Positions 1 to 5,946 of a stretch of 6,003 bases of DNA are shown in pieces. Both the position numbers and the translations under genes were made by a program. Positions within the stretch are counted from its first letter, which is position 1. Each line of letters begins with the position of its first letter. A model generated the notes under the pieces. The model saw only the letters and a program-made list of their open reading frames with translations, was not told where the DNA came from and searched no databases. The stretch is from an uncultured Collinsella sp. (GTDB lineage: Bacteria > Actinomycetota > Coriobacteriia > Coriobacteriales > Coriobacteriaceae). The stretch covers positions 1 to 6,003 of the forward strand of contig CABUGI010000104.1 of NCBI GenBank assembly GCA_902491055.1, in the 5' to 3' direction.

Positions 1-732
1 GCGGGTGCGCTGGTGCTCGATGCCAGGCGCCTGGCTGCGGCCGAGGTGGTAATCGCGCGGCGCATCGTGCGACTGGCGATTAAGCGCATCGATCCGGACG
101 CTCGTCCCGAGATGCGACATGTGGAGCGAGTCCTTTCCTGCGTTGCCGAGGGCACCGGCTCGGTCACGCTTCCGGCGGGGATTGACGCACGCATTGAGTT
201 TGGCATGCTGGCGTTTAAGGCGCCGGCGGCTCGCGAGGGCCTGGTCGCGGACTGGGTTACCGTACCCGGTCGTTTGCCGTTGGGCGGGGGACGTATGCTG
301 GTCACAGAACCGATGGCTGTTGAGCCGGGATGCGATATCGTGCGCCGCGCCCGTGAGCTTGCGGCTGCCGGGGAAGTGACAGCTTTGGTAGACGCGGCTG
401 CCCTGGGTTTTGCCGACAGCGATAGTGAGCGGATCCTGGCGGGCTCGCGTGGCGAGATCCCTGCCGAGGCGCGATTGGCGCGCCTGTGGGTGGACGGTCC
501 CGCGCCGGGAGACGTGATGTGCCCGTTAGGGATGAGTGGCCGAAGCAAGAAAGTATCCGATTTGCTAGGTGAGGCTCGCATTCCCGTTTCCGAGCGCGCC
601 GGCGTGCCCATGGTGAGGACGGCGCCGGGGGGTGCCGTGGTGTGGGTCGCCGGAGTTCGCGCGGACGAGCGTTTTAAGTGCACGGCCGCAACGCGCGTGG
701 CATATCTGCTTCGCGTGGTTGACGCGGATTAG
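1..732 (+). CDS. tilS: tRNA(Ile)-lysidine synthetase, C-terminal part (5' end outside window)
   Basis: TilS is a cytoplasmic enzyme that uses ATP to attach lysine to C34 of the CAU anticodon of a minor tRNA-Ile, so that it reads AUA and is charged with isoleucine. The reading frame is open from base 1 and ends at TAG 730-732, giving 243 visible residues. The N-terminal ATPase domain with the SGGxDS loop lies upstream of the window. The last 80 or so residues match the TilS C-terminal domain: PGDVMCPLGM (about 505-534), then GRSKKVSDLL, ARIPVSER, VPMV, AVVWVAGVRADERFK and a final T-R-x-x-Y-L-L-R strand. The earlier part (R-rich helix followed by RHVERV) fits the middle substrate-binding domain. 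The GTG at 13 is internal, not the start. The downstream neighbours hpt and ftsH are the classic partners. I am confident of the family; nothing looks broken. Confidence 0.93.
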   Translation, partial: AGALVLDARRLAAAEVVIARRIVRLAIKRIDPDARPEMRHVERVLSCVAEGTGSVTLPAGIDARIEFGMLAFKAPAAREGLVADWVTVPGRLPLGGGRMLVTEPMAVEPGCDIVRRARELAAAGEVTALVDAAALGFADSDSERILAGSRGEIPAEARLARLWVDGPAPGDVMCPLGMSGRSKKVSDLLGEARIPVSERAGVPMVRTAPGGAVVWVAGVRADERFKCTAATRVAYLLRVVDAD

Positions 733-771
733 CCCCTCGCACCAGCTGTTCTGTGCGGCGTTGACGGTATT

Positions 772-792
772 CCCGCGCTGATGGTGCGCGGG
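772..792 (+). other. GC-rich stem-loop between tilS and hpt
   Basis: CCCGCGC (772-778) pairs perfectly with GCGCGGG (786-792) around a 7-base loop. There is no T-run after it; the next bases are CTGGAAAATA. It is therefore not a standard intrinsic terminator. It sits just upstream of the proposed hpt promoter and could weaken read-through from tilS, or it could be chance in GC-rich DNA. Confidence 0.3.
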
Positions 793-793
793 C

Positions 794-823
794 TGGAAAA
801 TATACCCCGTGCGCTGCTAGAAT
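794..823 (+). promoter_or_regulatory. Probable sigma-70-type promoter for hpt-ftsH
   Basis: The -10 is TAGAAT (818-823), one base off TATAAT, and is preceded by TGC (815-817), an extended -10. TGGAAA (794-799) is a four-of-six match to the -35 at an 18-base spacing. Transcription would begin near 830, giving a leader of about 50 bases before the hpt ATG at 881. The extended -10 is the strongest part; the -35 is weak. The position in the only sizeable gap before hpt supports it. Confidence 0.5.
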
Positions 824-880
824 GTGTAGTTCGCGTCCATACGGCGGTGTGTGGGCGATTAAGCACAAGAAAGGGTTGTC

Positions 881-1429
881 ATGGCTTCTCAACATCCGGA
901 TATCGAGAAGGTTCTGTTTACGCAGGAGGATATCGACGGCATCGTTTCTCGCCTGGGCGAGGAGATCACTCGCGACTACGCGGGTAAGGATCTGGTGCTG
1001 ATCGCGGTTCTGCGCGGTGCCGTTGTCTTTATGGGCGACCTGATGCGCAAGATCGAGCTACCGACCAACATCGATTTCATGGCTGTTTCGAGCTATGGCG
1101 ACGGTGTGAAGTCTTCGGGCATCGTGCGTATCATTAAGGATCTGGATATCGACATCCGCGGTCGCGACGTACTGATCGTCGAGGACATTCTGGACTCGGG
1201 CCTGACCCTCAAGTACCTGATGAAGAACCTCGAGAGCCGCAAGCCCGCTTCGCTGGAGGTCGCTACCTTCCTGTGGAAGGACGTTGAGGACCGCACCTCG
1301 GCCATCACGCCCAAGTATGTTGGAACCCATTGCCCCGATGCCTTTGTGGTGGGCTACGGCCTCGACTATGCCGAGCGCTATCGTAACCTTCCGTATCTGG
1401 GCATTTTGAAACCGGAGGTTTATTCGTAA
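881..1429 (+). CDS. hpt: Hypoxanthine(-guanine) phosphoribosyltransferase
   Basis: This purine-salvage enzyme of the cytoplasm transfers the phosphoribosyl group of PRPP to hypoxanthine, and usually guanine, giving IMP or GMP and pyrophosphate. The 182-residue length is normal for bacterial HPRT. Visible motifs are LRGA (44-47, the pyrophosphate-binding loop), SSYG (70-73, the start of the flexible loop) and the PRPP-binding motif VLIVEDILDSGLTL (97-110). Within the last, E101/D102 contact the ribose and D105 is the likely catalytic base. K133 is the likely contact to the purine O6. VVGYGLDYAERYRNLPYLG (156-174) supplies the metal-side Asp (D162) and an Arg near the pyrophosphate (R167). The ATG start is set by AGAAAGGG (868-875), five bases upstream. 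The stop is one base before ftsH, so the two genes are probably cotranscribed. Guanine use cannot be read from the sequence. Confidence 0.96.
   Translation: MASQHPDIEKVLFTQEDIDGIVSRLGEEITRDYAGKDLVLIAVLRGAVVFMGDLMRKIELPTNIDFMAVSSYGDGVKSSGIVRIIKDLDIDIRGRDVLIVEDILDSGLTLKYLMKNLESRKPASLEVATFLWKDVEDRTSAITPKYVGTHCPDAFVVGYGLDYAERYRNLPYLGILKPEVYS
1414..1419 (+). promoter_or_regulatory. ftsH ribosome binding site inside the hpt coding end
   Basis: GGAGGT lies within the last codons of hpt, 11 bases before the ftsH ATG at 1431. With the hpt TAA at 1427-1429, ribosomes finishing hpt stop over the ftsH initiation region, which suggests translational coupling. The spacing is slightly long but the match to the anti-Shine-Dalgarno sequence is strong. 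It supports 1431 rather than the in-frame ATG at 1491 as the start. Confidence 0.75.
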
Positions 1430-1430
1430 G

Positions 1431-3566
1431 ATGCCCGACGACCATAACGATAACAATTCCCAGACTCCCCGGGAGCCTAAGATCCCGGGGATGCCCGGAG
1501 GCAAGAAGCCCACGCGTACGGGCTGGCTGTATTTTATTTTGGCTTGCGCGCTTCTGGGCTACGCCTTCTTTAACATGGGCTCCGGCTTTGCCAATTCCAG
1601 CAATACCGTTAAGCTCGCGACGAGCGAGATGGTGAGCGCCATCAAGCAGGATCGCGTCGAAGATCTGACCTATACGGTTCAAGACGGAAGCGTGGCGGGT
1701 CATTACTGGAAGACAAAAAAGGACAAGGGCGACACGAGTGAGCTCAAGAGCTTCTCTTCGACCTATGTCGGCTCCGATTCGCTTGCCGAGCTCATGGCGG
1801 AGCACCCCGACACTAAGTACATCGTCAACACCAATGACCCCGATTTTTGGGGCGACTTGGCGATGAGCGTGCTTCCGACGATTGCCCTGATCGCCATCAT
1901 GTTCTACTTTATGCGCCAGATGATGGGCGCCAACAACAGGAACATGCAGTTTGGCAAGACCAACGCCAAGACCAACGAGGCCACGCGCCCCAAGGTCAAG
2001 TTTGAAGACGTTGCCGGCGTGGACGAGGCAGTCGAGGAGCTCGAGGAGATCCGTGACTTTTTGAGCGATCCGGATCGCTATCGCAAGCTGGGCGCCAAGA
2101 TCCCGCGTGGCGTGTTGCTGGTTGGCCCTCCGGGCACCGGTAAAACGCTGCTGGCCAAGGCCGTTGCCGGCGAGGCGGGCGTGCCGTTCTTTAGCATCTC
2201 GGGTTCCGACTTTGTCGAGATGTTCGTAGGTGTCGGCGCCAGCCGTGTGCGTGACCTCTTTAAGGAGGCCAAGTCCCAGGCCCCGTCGATCATCTTCATC
2301 GATGAGATCGACGCCGTGGGACGTCAGCGCGGAGCTGGCTTGGGCGGCGGTCACGACGAGCGCGAGCAGACGCTCAACCAGCTGCTGGTCGAGATGGACG
2401 GCTTTGAGGAAAGCGAGTCGGTCATCCTGATCGCCGCCACCAACCGTCCTGACATCCTGGATCCGGCATTGCTGCGTCCCGGCCGTTTTGACCGCCAGGT
2501 TACGGTCGACCGTCCGGATGTGAAGGGCCGCGAGCAGATCTTGCGCGTGCACGCCGAGAACAAGCCGATGGACGAGGACGTTAAGTTTGAGAAGCTCGCC
2601 CAGATGACCGTTGGCTTTACTGGTGCCGATTTGGCGAACCTGCTCAACGAGTCTGCGCTGCTGGCCGCTCGCCGTCATCGTTCCGTGATCTCGATGGACG
2701 AGGTCGAGGAATCGATGGAGCGCGTGATTGCCGGACCACAGCGCAAGGGTCGCGTGATGACCGAGGCCGAGCGCACCACGATTGCCTACCACGAGAGCGG
2801 TCACGCCCTGGTGGGCCACATCCTGGAGCACTCCGATCCGGTCCACAAGATCTCGATCGTCAGCCGCGGCCAGGCGCTGGGCTACACGCTGCAGCTTCCG
2901 CAGGAGGACCACTTCCTCAAGACCAAGAACGAGATGCTCGACGAGCTCGCCGTGTTCTTGGGCGGTCGCGTTGCCGAGGAGCTCATGTGCGATGATATTA
3001 CGTCGGGCGCGAGCAACGATTTGGAGCGCGCAACCAAGATGGCGCGCGAGATGGTCACGCGCCTGGGCATGAGCGAGGAGCTGGGCACGCAAGTGTTTGG
3101 CGAGGCGCAGCATCAGGTATTCCTGGGTCGCGATTACGCCGATCACCAGGATTACTCCGAGGAGACGGCGCGCCGCATCGATATCGAGGTTCAGCGCATT
3201 ATGCGTGAGGCCCATCGTCGTGCGGTCGAGATTCTGGACGCCCGTCGCGATCAGCTCGATCTGATGGCGAAGGTGCTGCTTGAGCGCGAGACCGTCGAGG
3301 GCGACGCCGTGAACGCCCTGCTCGACAACGAGTGGAATGCCTACCTTGAGCGCGAGGGCGATATCCTGGCGGCCAAGGAGGAGCGCAATGCCAAGGCGGC
3401 CGGCATGCCGACCAAGAAGCGCGCGCCTCGCATGAGCGAGGAGGAGCTGGCGGCTGATGCCGCGGCCTTTGCGCAGGCGGCCATGCAGGAGGATGCCGAA
3501 GCCGCATCCGATGATGCTGACGATGACCATGCCGTCGTCGATGCCGACACCGACACCGACAAATAG
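1431..3566 (+). CDS. ftsH: ATP-dependent zinc metalloprotease FtsH
   Basis: FtsH is a hexameric AAA+ protease of the cytoplasmic membrane that extracts and degrades misassembled membrane proteins and selected regulators. The 711 residues contain, in order: a cytoplasmic N-terminal tail of about 31 residues; TM1 (about 32-48); an extracytoplasmic domain (about 50-140); TM2 (about 144-161); and the AAA+ domain with Walker A GPPGTGKT (232-239), pore loop MFVG (264-267), Walker B IIFIDEID (287-294) and a second region of homology ending LRPGRFDR (348-355) with arginine fingers R349/R352. The M41 peptidase domain follows, with HESGH (454-458; zinc ligands H454 and H458, catalytic E455) and D530 in SGASND as the likely third ligand. 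From about 665 the tail is low-complexity and strongly acidic, ending in Asp/Thr repeats. All catalytic residues are present. The N-terminal tail is longer than the few residues seen in Escherichia coli FtsH. It follows hpt by one base and ends before a strong terminator. Confidence 0.98.
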   Translation: MPDDHNDNNSQTPREPKIPGMPGGKKPTRTGWLYFILACALLGYAFFNMGSGFANSSNTVKLATSEMVSAIKQDRVEDLTYTVQDGSVAGHYWKTKKDKGDTSELKSFSSTYVGSDSLAELMAEHPDTKYIVNTNDPDFWGDLAMSVLPTIALIAIMFYFMRQMMGANNRNMQFGKTNAKTNEATRPKVKFEDVAGVDEAVEELEEIRDFLSDPDRYRKLGAKIPRGVLLVGPPGTGKTLLAKAVAGEAGVPFFSISGSDFVEMFVGVGASRVRDLFKEAKSQAPSIIFIDEIDAVGRQRGAGLGGGHDEREQTLNQLLVEMDGFEESESVILIAATNRPDILDPALLRPGRFDRQVTVDRPDVKGREQILRVHAENKPMDEDVKFEKLAQMTVGFTGADLANLLNESALLAARRHRSVISMDEVEESMERVIAGPQRKGRVMTEAERTTIAYHESGHALVGHILEHSDPVHKISIVSRGQALGYTLQLPQEDHFLKTKNEMLDELAVFLGGRVAEELMCDDITSGASNDLERATKMAREMVTRLGMSEELGTQVFGEAQHQVFLGRDYADHQDYSEETARRIDIEVQRIMREAHRRAVEILDARRDQLDLMAKVLLERETVEGDAVNALLDNEWNAYLEREGDILAAKEERNAKAAGMPTKKRAPRMSEEELAADAAAFAQAAMQEDAEAASDDADDDHAVVDADTDTDK

Positions 3567-3576
3567 TTCTTGTAAC

Positions 3577-3617
3577 AAAAGCCTCCGCGGGGAAACCTGT
3601 GGAGGCTTTTCCTTTTG
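3577..3617 (+). terminator. Intrinsic terminator after ftsH
   Basis: AAAAGCCTCC (3577-3586) pairs with GGAGGCTTTT (3601-3610). The stem continues inward through G-U, C-G, G-U, G-C and G-C pairs to a GAAA tetraloop (3592-3595), giving about 15 pairs in all. The T-rich tract CTTTTCCTTTT follows. It starts 10 bases after the ftsH stop and closes the hpt-ftsH transcript. The A-run on the 5' side could let it also work on the other strand, but no gene is seen there. Confidence 0.92.
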
Positions 3618-3634
3618 AGCGATATGGGGCCGTC

Positions 3635-3696
3635 TGTTGATTGGGGACAGACTTAAATGAGCGTTTTCACGCATTTAAGTCTGTCCCCAATCAACA
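3635..3696. repeat. Long perfect inverted repeat, REP/MITE-like palindrome
   Basis: Two 25-base arms (3635-3659 and 3672-3696) are exact reverse complements, separated by a 12-base loop. The left arm contains GATTGGGGACAGACTTAAAT (3639-3658); the right arm contains ATTTAAGTCTGTCCCCAATC (3673-3692). It has no T-run and sits after the ftsH terminator has finished, so it is not needed for termination. Palindromes with a GGGGACAGA...TCTGTCCCC core are, to my recollection, recurrent intergenic elements in many bacteria, often alongside Y1 (REP-associated tyrosine, IS200-like) transposases. That assignment is inference, as no transposase is in the window. I see no clear target-site duplication. The ATG at 3657 belongs to this element and is not a gene start. 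Confidence 0.85.
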
Positions 3697-3715
3697 TTGC
3701 TGCGGCGCTTTGCTC

Positions 3716-3731
3716 GGCTAAAGCGTACAAT
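3716..3731 (+). promoter_or_regulatory. Possible promoter -10 region for the aminotransferase gene
   Basis: TACAAT (3726-3731) is a good -10 hexamer within GGCTAAAGCGTACAAT. A start near 3738 would give a leader of about 18 bases with the ribosome binding site at 3744. No acceptable -35 is found 16-18 bases upstream, where the sequence is GC-rich. TTGCTG (3697-3702) is too far away. A very similar string occurs ahead of the PHP gene at 5054-5068, which raises the chance that it is real. Confidence 0.4.
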
Positions 3732-3743
3732 AGCGCCTATGCG

Positions 3744-3750
3744 AAAGGGG
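3744..3750 (+). promoter_or_regulatory. Ribosome binding site that fixes the aminotransferase start
   Basis: AAAGGGG ends five bases before the ATG at 3756, the same spacing and type as the hpt site (AGAAAGGG, then five bases). The longer in-frame start at 3657 has no such site and lies inside the palindrome. This supports 3756 as the true start. Confidence 0.8.
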
Positions 3751-3755
3751 AACAG

Positions 3756-4940
3756 ATGATCAACGAAACTATGTATGCTCGCGGTGCGGAAAGCTCCATC
3801 ATCCGTGAGATTTTTAGCTATGGCCTTGAGCGCAAGGTGCAGATCGGTGCGGAAAACGTATTCGATTTTTCGCTGGGCAATCCGAGCGTTCCGGCACCCG
3901 CTGCTGTGGCGGAGTCCATTAAGAAGGCCCTGGAGCTGCCGAGCGACCAGCTGCACGGCTACACGCCCGCACCGGGCCTGCCGCAATGTCGTGCCGCTGT
4001 GGCCGAATCGCTCAACCGCCGCTTTGGCACGAGCTATGAGGGCAAAGACGTCTTTATGACGGTGGGTGCCGCGGCTTCGCTCACCTGCACGCTCAACGCC
4101 GTTACGAACCCGGGCGACGAGGTTATTGTTATCGCCCCGTACTTCCCGGAGTATCGCGTGTGGATTGAGAAGGCCGGCTGTACGTGTGTTGAGGCGCTCG
4201 CCGATGAAGATACGTTCCAGCTGAGCGTGGACAACGTGCTCAAGGCGATTACCGATAAGACGACTGCCGTCATCATCGACTCGCCCAACAATCCGACCGG
4301 TGCCGTATATACACGCGACACGCTGACGCGACTGGCCAATGTTCTGCGGGAGGCCAACGCTCAGCGCGATCCCGAGAATCCGATTATGCTCATCTCGGAT
4401 GAGCCGTACCGCGAGATCGTGTACGGTGCCGAGGTACCTTGGGTTCCTTCGATCTACGAGCATACCGTCGTGTGCTACTCGTATTCCAAGTCGCTGTCGC
4501 TACCGGGCGAGCGCGTGGGCTGGATCTTGGTTCCCAACACCAATCCGCAGGCTGCCCGTCTGATGCCGGCTGTTGCGGGTGCTGCCCGTACGCTGGGTTT
4601 TGTATGCGCACCGGCACTCTTCCAGCGCGTGATTATCGATTGCATCGATGAGCCGAGTGACGTTGAGGCCTATGCACGCAACCGCACGGCGCTTACCGAC
4701 GCCTTGGCGGAGTACGGCTACACGTATGTTGAGCCGGATGGCGCGTTCTACCTATGGGTGAAAGCGTTGGAGCCCGATGCGAATGCGTTTTGCGAGCGCG
4801 CAAAGAAGTATGAGTTGCTTGCGGTTCCCTCGGACAGCTTTGGTATGCCGGGCTGGTTCCGCTTGGGCTACTGCGTGAGTTACGAGACGATTATCAATTC
4901 GCTACCCGCTTGGAAACAGTTGGCGGACGAGTATCGTTAA
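3756..4940 (+). CDS. PLP-dependent class I/II aminotransferase (aspartate aminotransferase fold)
   Basis: A cytoplasmic fold-type I transaminase of 394 residues, a normal length, moving an amino group between an amino acid and a 2-oxo acid via pyridoxal phosphate. Visible features are SLGNPS (39-44, substrate-binding Gly/Asn region), GYTPAPGLP (68-76), VGAAASL (103-109, phosphate-side loop), APYFPEY (127-133, aromatic stacking on PLP), SPNNPTG (176-182, with the conserved Asn), DEPYRE (215-220; D215 to the pyridine nitrogen, Y218), YSYSKSLSLPGERVGW (241-256; K245 forms the Schiff base, R253 binds phosphate) and R369 in WFRLGY, the likely substrate-carboxylate Arg. The N-terminal MYARGAESSIIREIF resembles a subgroup common in anaerobic Gram-positives, usually annotated only as aminotransferase class I/II. 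The substrate is not decidable here; aspartate, alanine or an aromatic amino acid are all possible. It appears to be its own unit, with a terminator upstream and a spacer of 165 bases downstream. Confidence 0.93.
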   Translation: MINETMYARGAESSIIREIFSYGLERKVQIGAENVFDFSLGNPSVPAPAAVAESIKKALELPSDQLHGYTPAPGLPQCRAAVAESLNRRFGTSYEGKDVFMTVGAAASLTCTLNAVTNPGDEVIVIAPYFPEYRVWIEKAGCTCVEALADEDTFQLSVDNVLKAITDKTTAVIIDSPNNPTGAVYTRDTLTRLANVLREANAQRDPENPIMLISDEPYREIVYGAEVPWVPSIYEHTVVCYSYSKSLSLPGERVGWILVPNTNPQAARLMPAVAGAARTLGFVCAPALFQRVIIDCIDEPSDVEAYARNRTALTDALAEYGYTYVEPDGAFYLWVKALEPDANAFCERAKKYELLAVPSDSFGMPGWFRLGYCVSYETIINSLPAWKQLADEYR

Positions 4941-4962
4941 AAGTAAAGCGCTCTGCCTACAA

Positions 4963-4978
4963 TGTTTTACGTGAAACG
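4963..4978. other. Candidate parS-like site (ParB/Spo0J binding)
   Basis: TGTTTTACGTGAAACG matches the widely conserved bacterial parS sequence TGTTTCACGTGAAACA at 14 of 16 positions. The right half GTGAAAC is perfect, the left half has T for C at 4968, and the outermost base differs at 4978. It lies in non-coding DNA, as most such sites do, though some known parS sites are intragenic. ParB binds parS to nucleate the origin-proximal partition complex. Alternatives are an operator for another dimeric regulator, or chance; it abuts a TACAAT hexamer (4958-4963). The nearness of oriC is unknown. Confidence 0.5.
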
Positions 4979-5005
4979 GGGTTTGGTGTTAAGCCGGACC
5001 CCGTT
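4975..5005 (+). other. Stem-loop in the aminotransferase-PHP spacer
   Basis: AACGGGGT (4975-4982) pairs perfectly with ACCCCGTT (4998-5005). Five further pairs inside (T-G, T-G, G-C, G-C, T-G) leave a GTTAA loop at 4988-4992. The stem is thus about 13 pairs, three of them G-U. No T-run follows (GTCATGG), so it is at best an atypical terminator for the aminotransferase gene; it may instead stabilise a transcript end or be a leader structure. Its 5' arm overlaps the end of the parS-like site. Confidence 0.55.
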
Positions 5006-5038
5006 GTCATGGACGTTGTGTCTTTGGGATGGAGTGGT

Positions 5039-5068
5039 TTTACGACTATCGAAGGCTATGCGTACAAT
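5039..5068 (+). promoter_or_regulatory. Probable promoter for the PHP phosphatase gene
   Basis: TACAAT (5063-5068) is a one-mismatch -10, and TTTACG (5039-5044) is a four-of-six -35 at 18 bases. The predicted start near 5075 leaves about 30 bases to the ATG, with AAGGAG at 5095-5100. The string GGCTATGCGTACAAT (5054-5068) closely repeats the one before the aminotransferase. Confidence 0.45.
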
Positions 5069-5105
5069 GAATATAAGCGACGGCCGTGCCAGATAAGGAG
5101 ACCTG

Positions 5106-5927
5106 ATGCCCTACCTGCTTTCTTGTGACATTCATACCCATACGATGTTCTCTGCGCATGCGTATTCAACTATCGAAGAGAACATATATTGGGCGGCAGA
5201 GCGCGGCCTTCAGGTGCTCGGTTCCGCCGATCATTTAAGCTCGATGGTTACGCCTTGCCCCAATGACCTGCGCAGTTTCCAGTTCTTTATTAACCAGGAT
5301 ATCTGGCCGCGCATTTGGAGCGGTGTGCTGGTGCTTCGCGGCGCCGAGGCCGATATCGTTTCGCTGGACGGAAGCTTGTTTGGCGAGGACATTCCCGTTT
5401 CGCTCAATATTGTCGGCGATTCGTTCAATCACCAGCATTCGCTGTTCGATTTGGTGACGCGCAATTTGGATTATTTGGTGGCAAGCGTGCATAATGCGCA
5501 GTTTGCCGAAGGCGCGACGCTCGCCCAGACGACCGAGATGTATGTCAATGCCCTGGAGCATCCCAAGGTGTTCATGCTGGGTCACACGGGTCGTTCGGGC
5601 GTGCCGTTCGATATCGATGAGGTACTGCTGGCGGCCAAGGCCAAGCACAAGATTATCGAGATCAACAACCATAGTCTTGAGCACGGTGCCGATACCGAGC
5701 ATTGGGGCGCATGCCGCAAGATCGCCGAGCGCTGCGCCGAGCTGGGCGTGGGCATTGGCGTGTCGACCGATGCCCACATTGGCATGGCAATTGGCAAGCT
5801 TGATCATGCCCGCAAGCTGCTCGACGAGATTCACTTCCCGCTGGATTTGATTGTGACGCGCGACCGCGAGACGCTGCTGCGCGAGATGGCGGCAGCCGGT
5901 GTGTGCGACCTGCGCAAGGGGATGTAA
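5106..5927 (+). CDS. PHP-domain metal-dependent phosphatase, YcdX-like
   Basis: A 273-residue soluble protein of the polymerase and histidinol phosphatase (PHP) superfamily, close in pattern to the trinuclear-metal YcdX phosphatase group. The metal-binding motifs occur in the expected order: DIHTHT (8-13; D8, H10, H12), H18 in SAHAYS, ADH (41-43), E81 in RGAEAD, H129 in SVHN, H160 in GHTGR and TDAH (221-224; D222, H224). All ligand positions are filled, so an active phosphoesterase is expected. It would hydrolyse a phosphomonoester; the physiological substrate of this group is not established. It is somewhat longer than E. coli YcdX (about 245 residues). Histidinol phosphatase is a weaker alternative, since no histidine genes are nearby. 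The ATG is set by AAGGAG (5095-5100) five bases upstream. No signal peptide or membrane segment is visible. It appears monocistronic, with a promoter-like element before it and a terminator after. Confidence 0.9.
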   Translation: MPYLLSCDIHTHTMFSAHAYSTIEENIYWAAERGLQVLGSADHLSSMVTPCPNDLRSFQFFINQDIWPRIWSGVLVLRGAEADIVSLDGSLFGEDIPVSLNIVGDSFNHQHSLFDLVTRNLDYLVASVHNAQFAEGATLAQTTEMYVNALEHPKVFMLGHTGRSGVPFDIDEVLLAAKAKHKIIEINNHSLEHGADTEHWGACRKIAERCAELGVGIGVSTDAHIGMAIGKLDHARKLLDEIHFPLDLIVTRDRETLLREMAAAGVCDLRKGM

Positions 5928-5946
5928 CGAGACTCGTATACCCAAC

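Noticed and set aside
761..766. TTGACG as a -35 for hpt
   Set aside because: It is a good -35 hexamer, but the sequence 16-18 bases downstream is GC-rich with no -10. The TAGAAT at 818-823 is too far away to pair with it.
733..880. Purine riboswitch or other leader ahead of hpt
   Set aside because: The leader after the proposed start is only about 50 bases, with no purine-aptamer core and no terminator or anti-terminator pair.
1305..3674. A 789-codon open frame on the minus strand opposite ftsH
   Set aside because: It mirrors a gene with intact FtsH motifs. High G/C at third positions removes stop codons from this antisense frame. The translation is rich in His, Leu and Arg with no recognisable domain, and it crosses the ftsH terminator and the palindrome.
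4910..5128. A 72-codon + strand frame spanning the aminotransferase-PHP spacer
   Set aside because: It starts inside the aminotransferase gene, ends inside the PHP gene, has no clear ribosome binding site and no recognisable motif. The parS-like site, hairpin and promoter-like element explain the spacer better.
5235..5945. A 236-codon minus-strand frame opposite the PHP gene
   Set aside because: It is antisense to a gene with all PHP metal-binding motifs, and its translation shows no domain. It is a codon-bias shadow.
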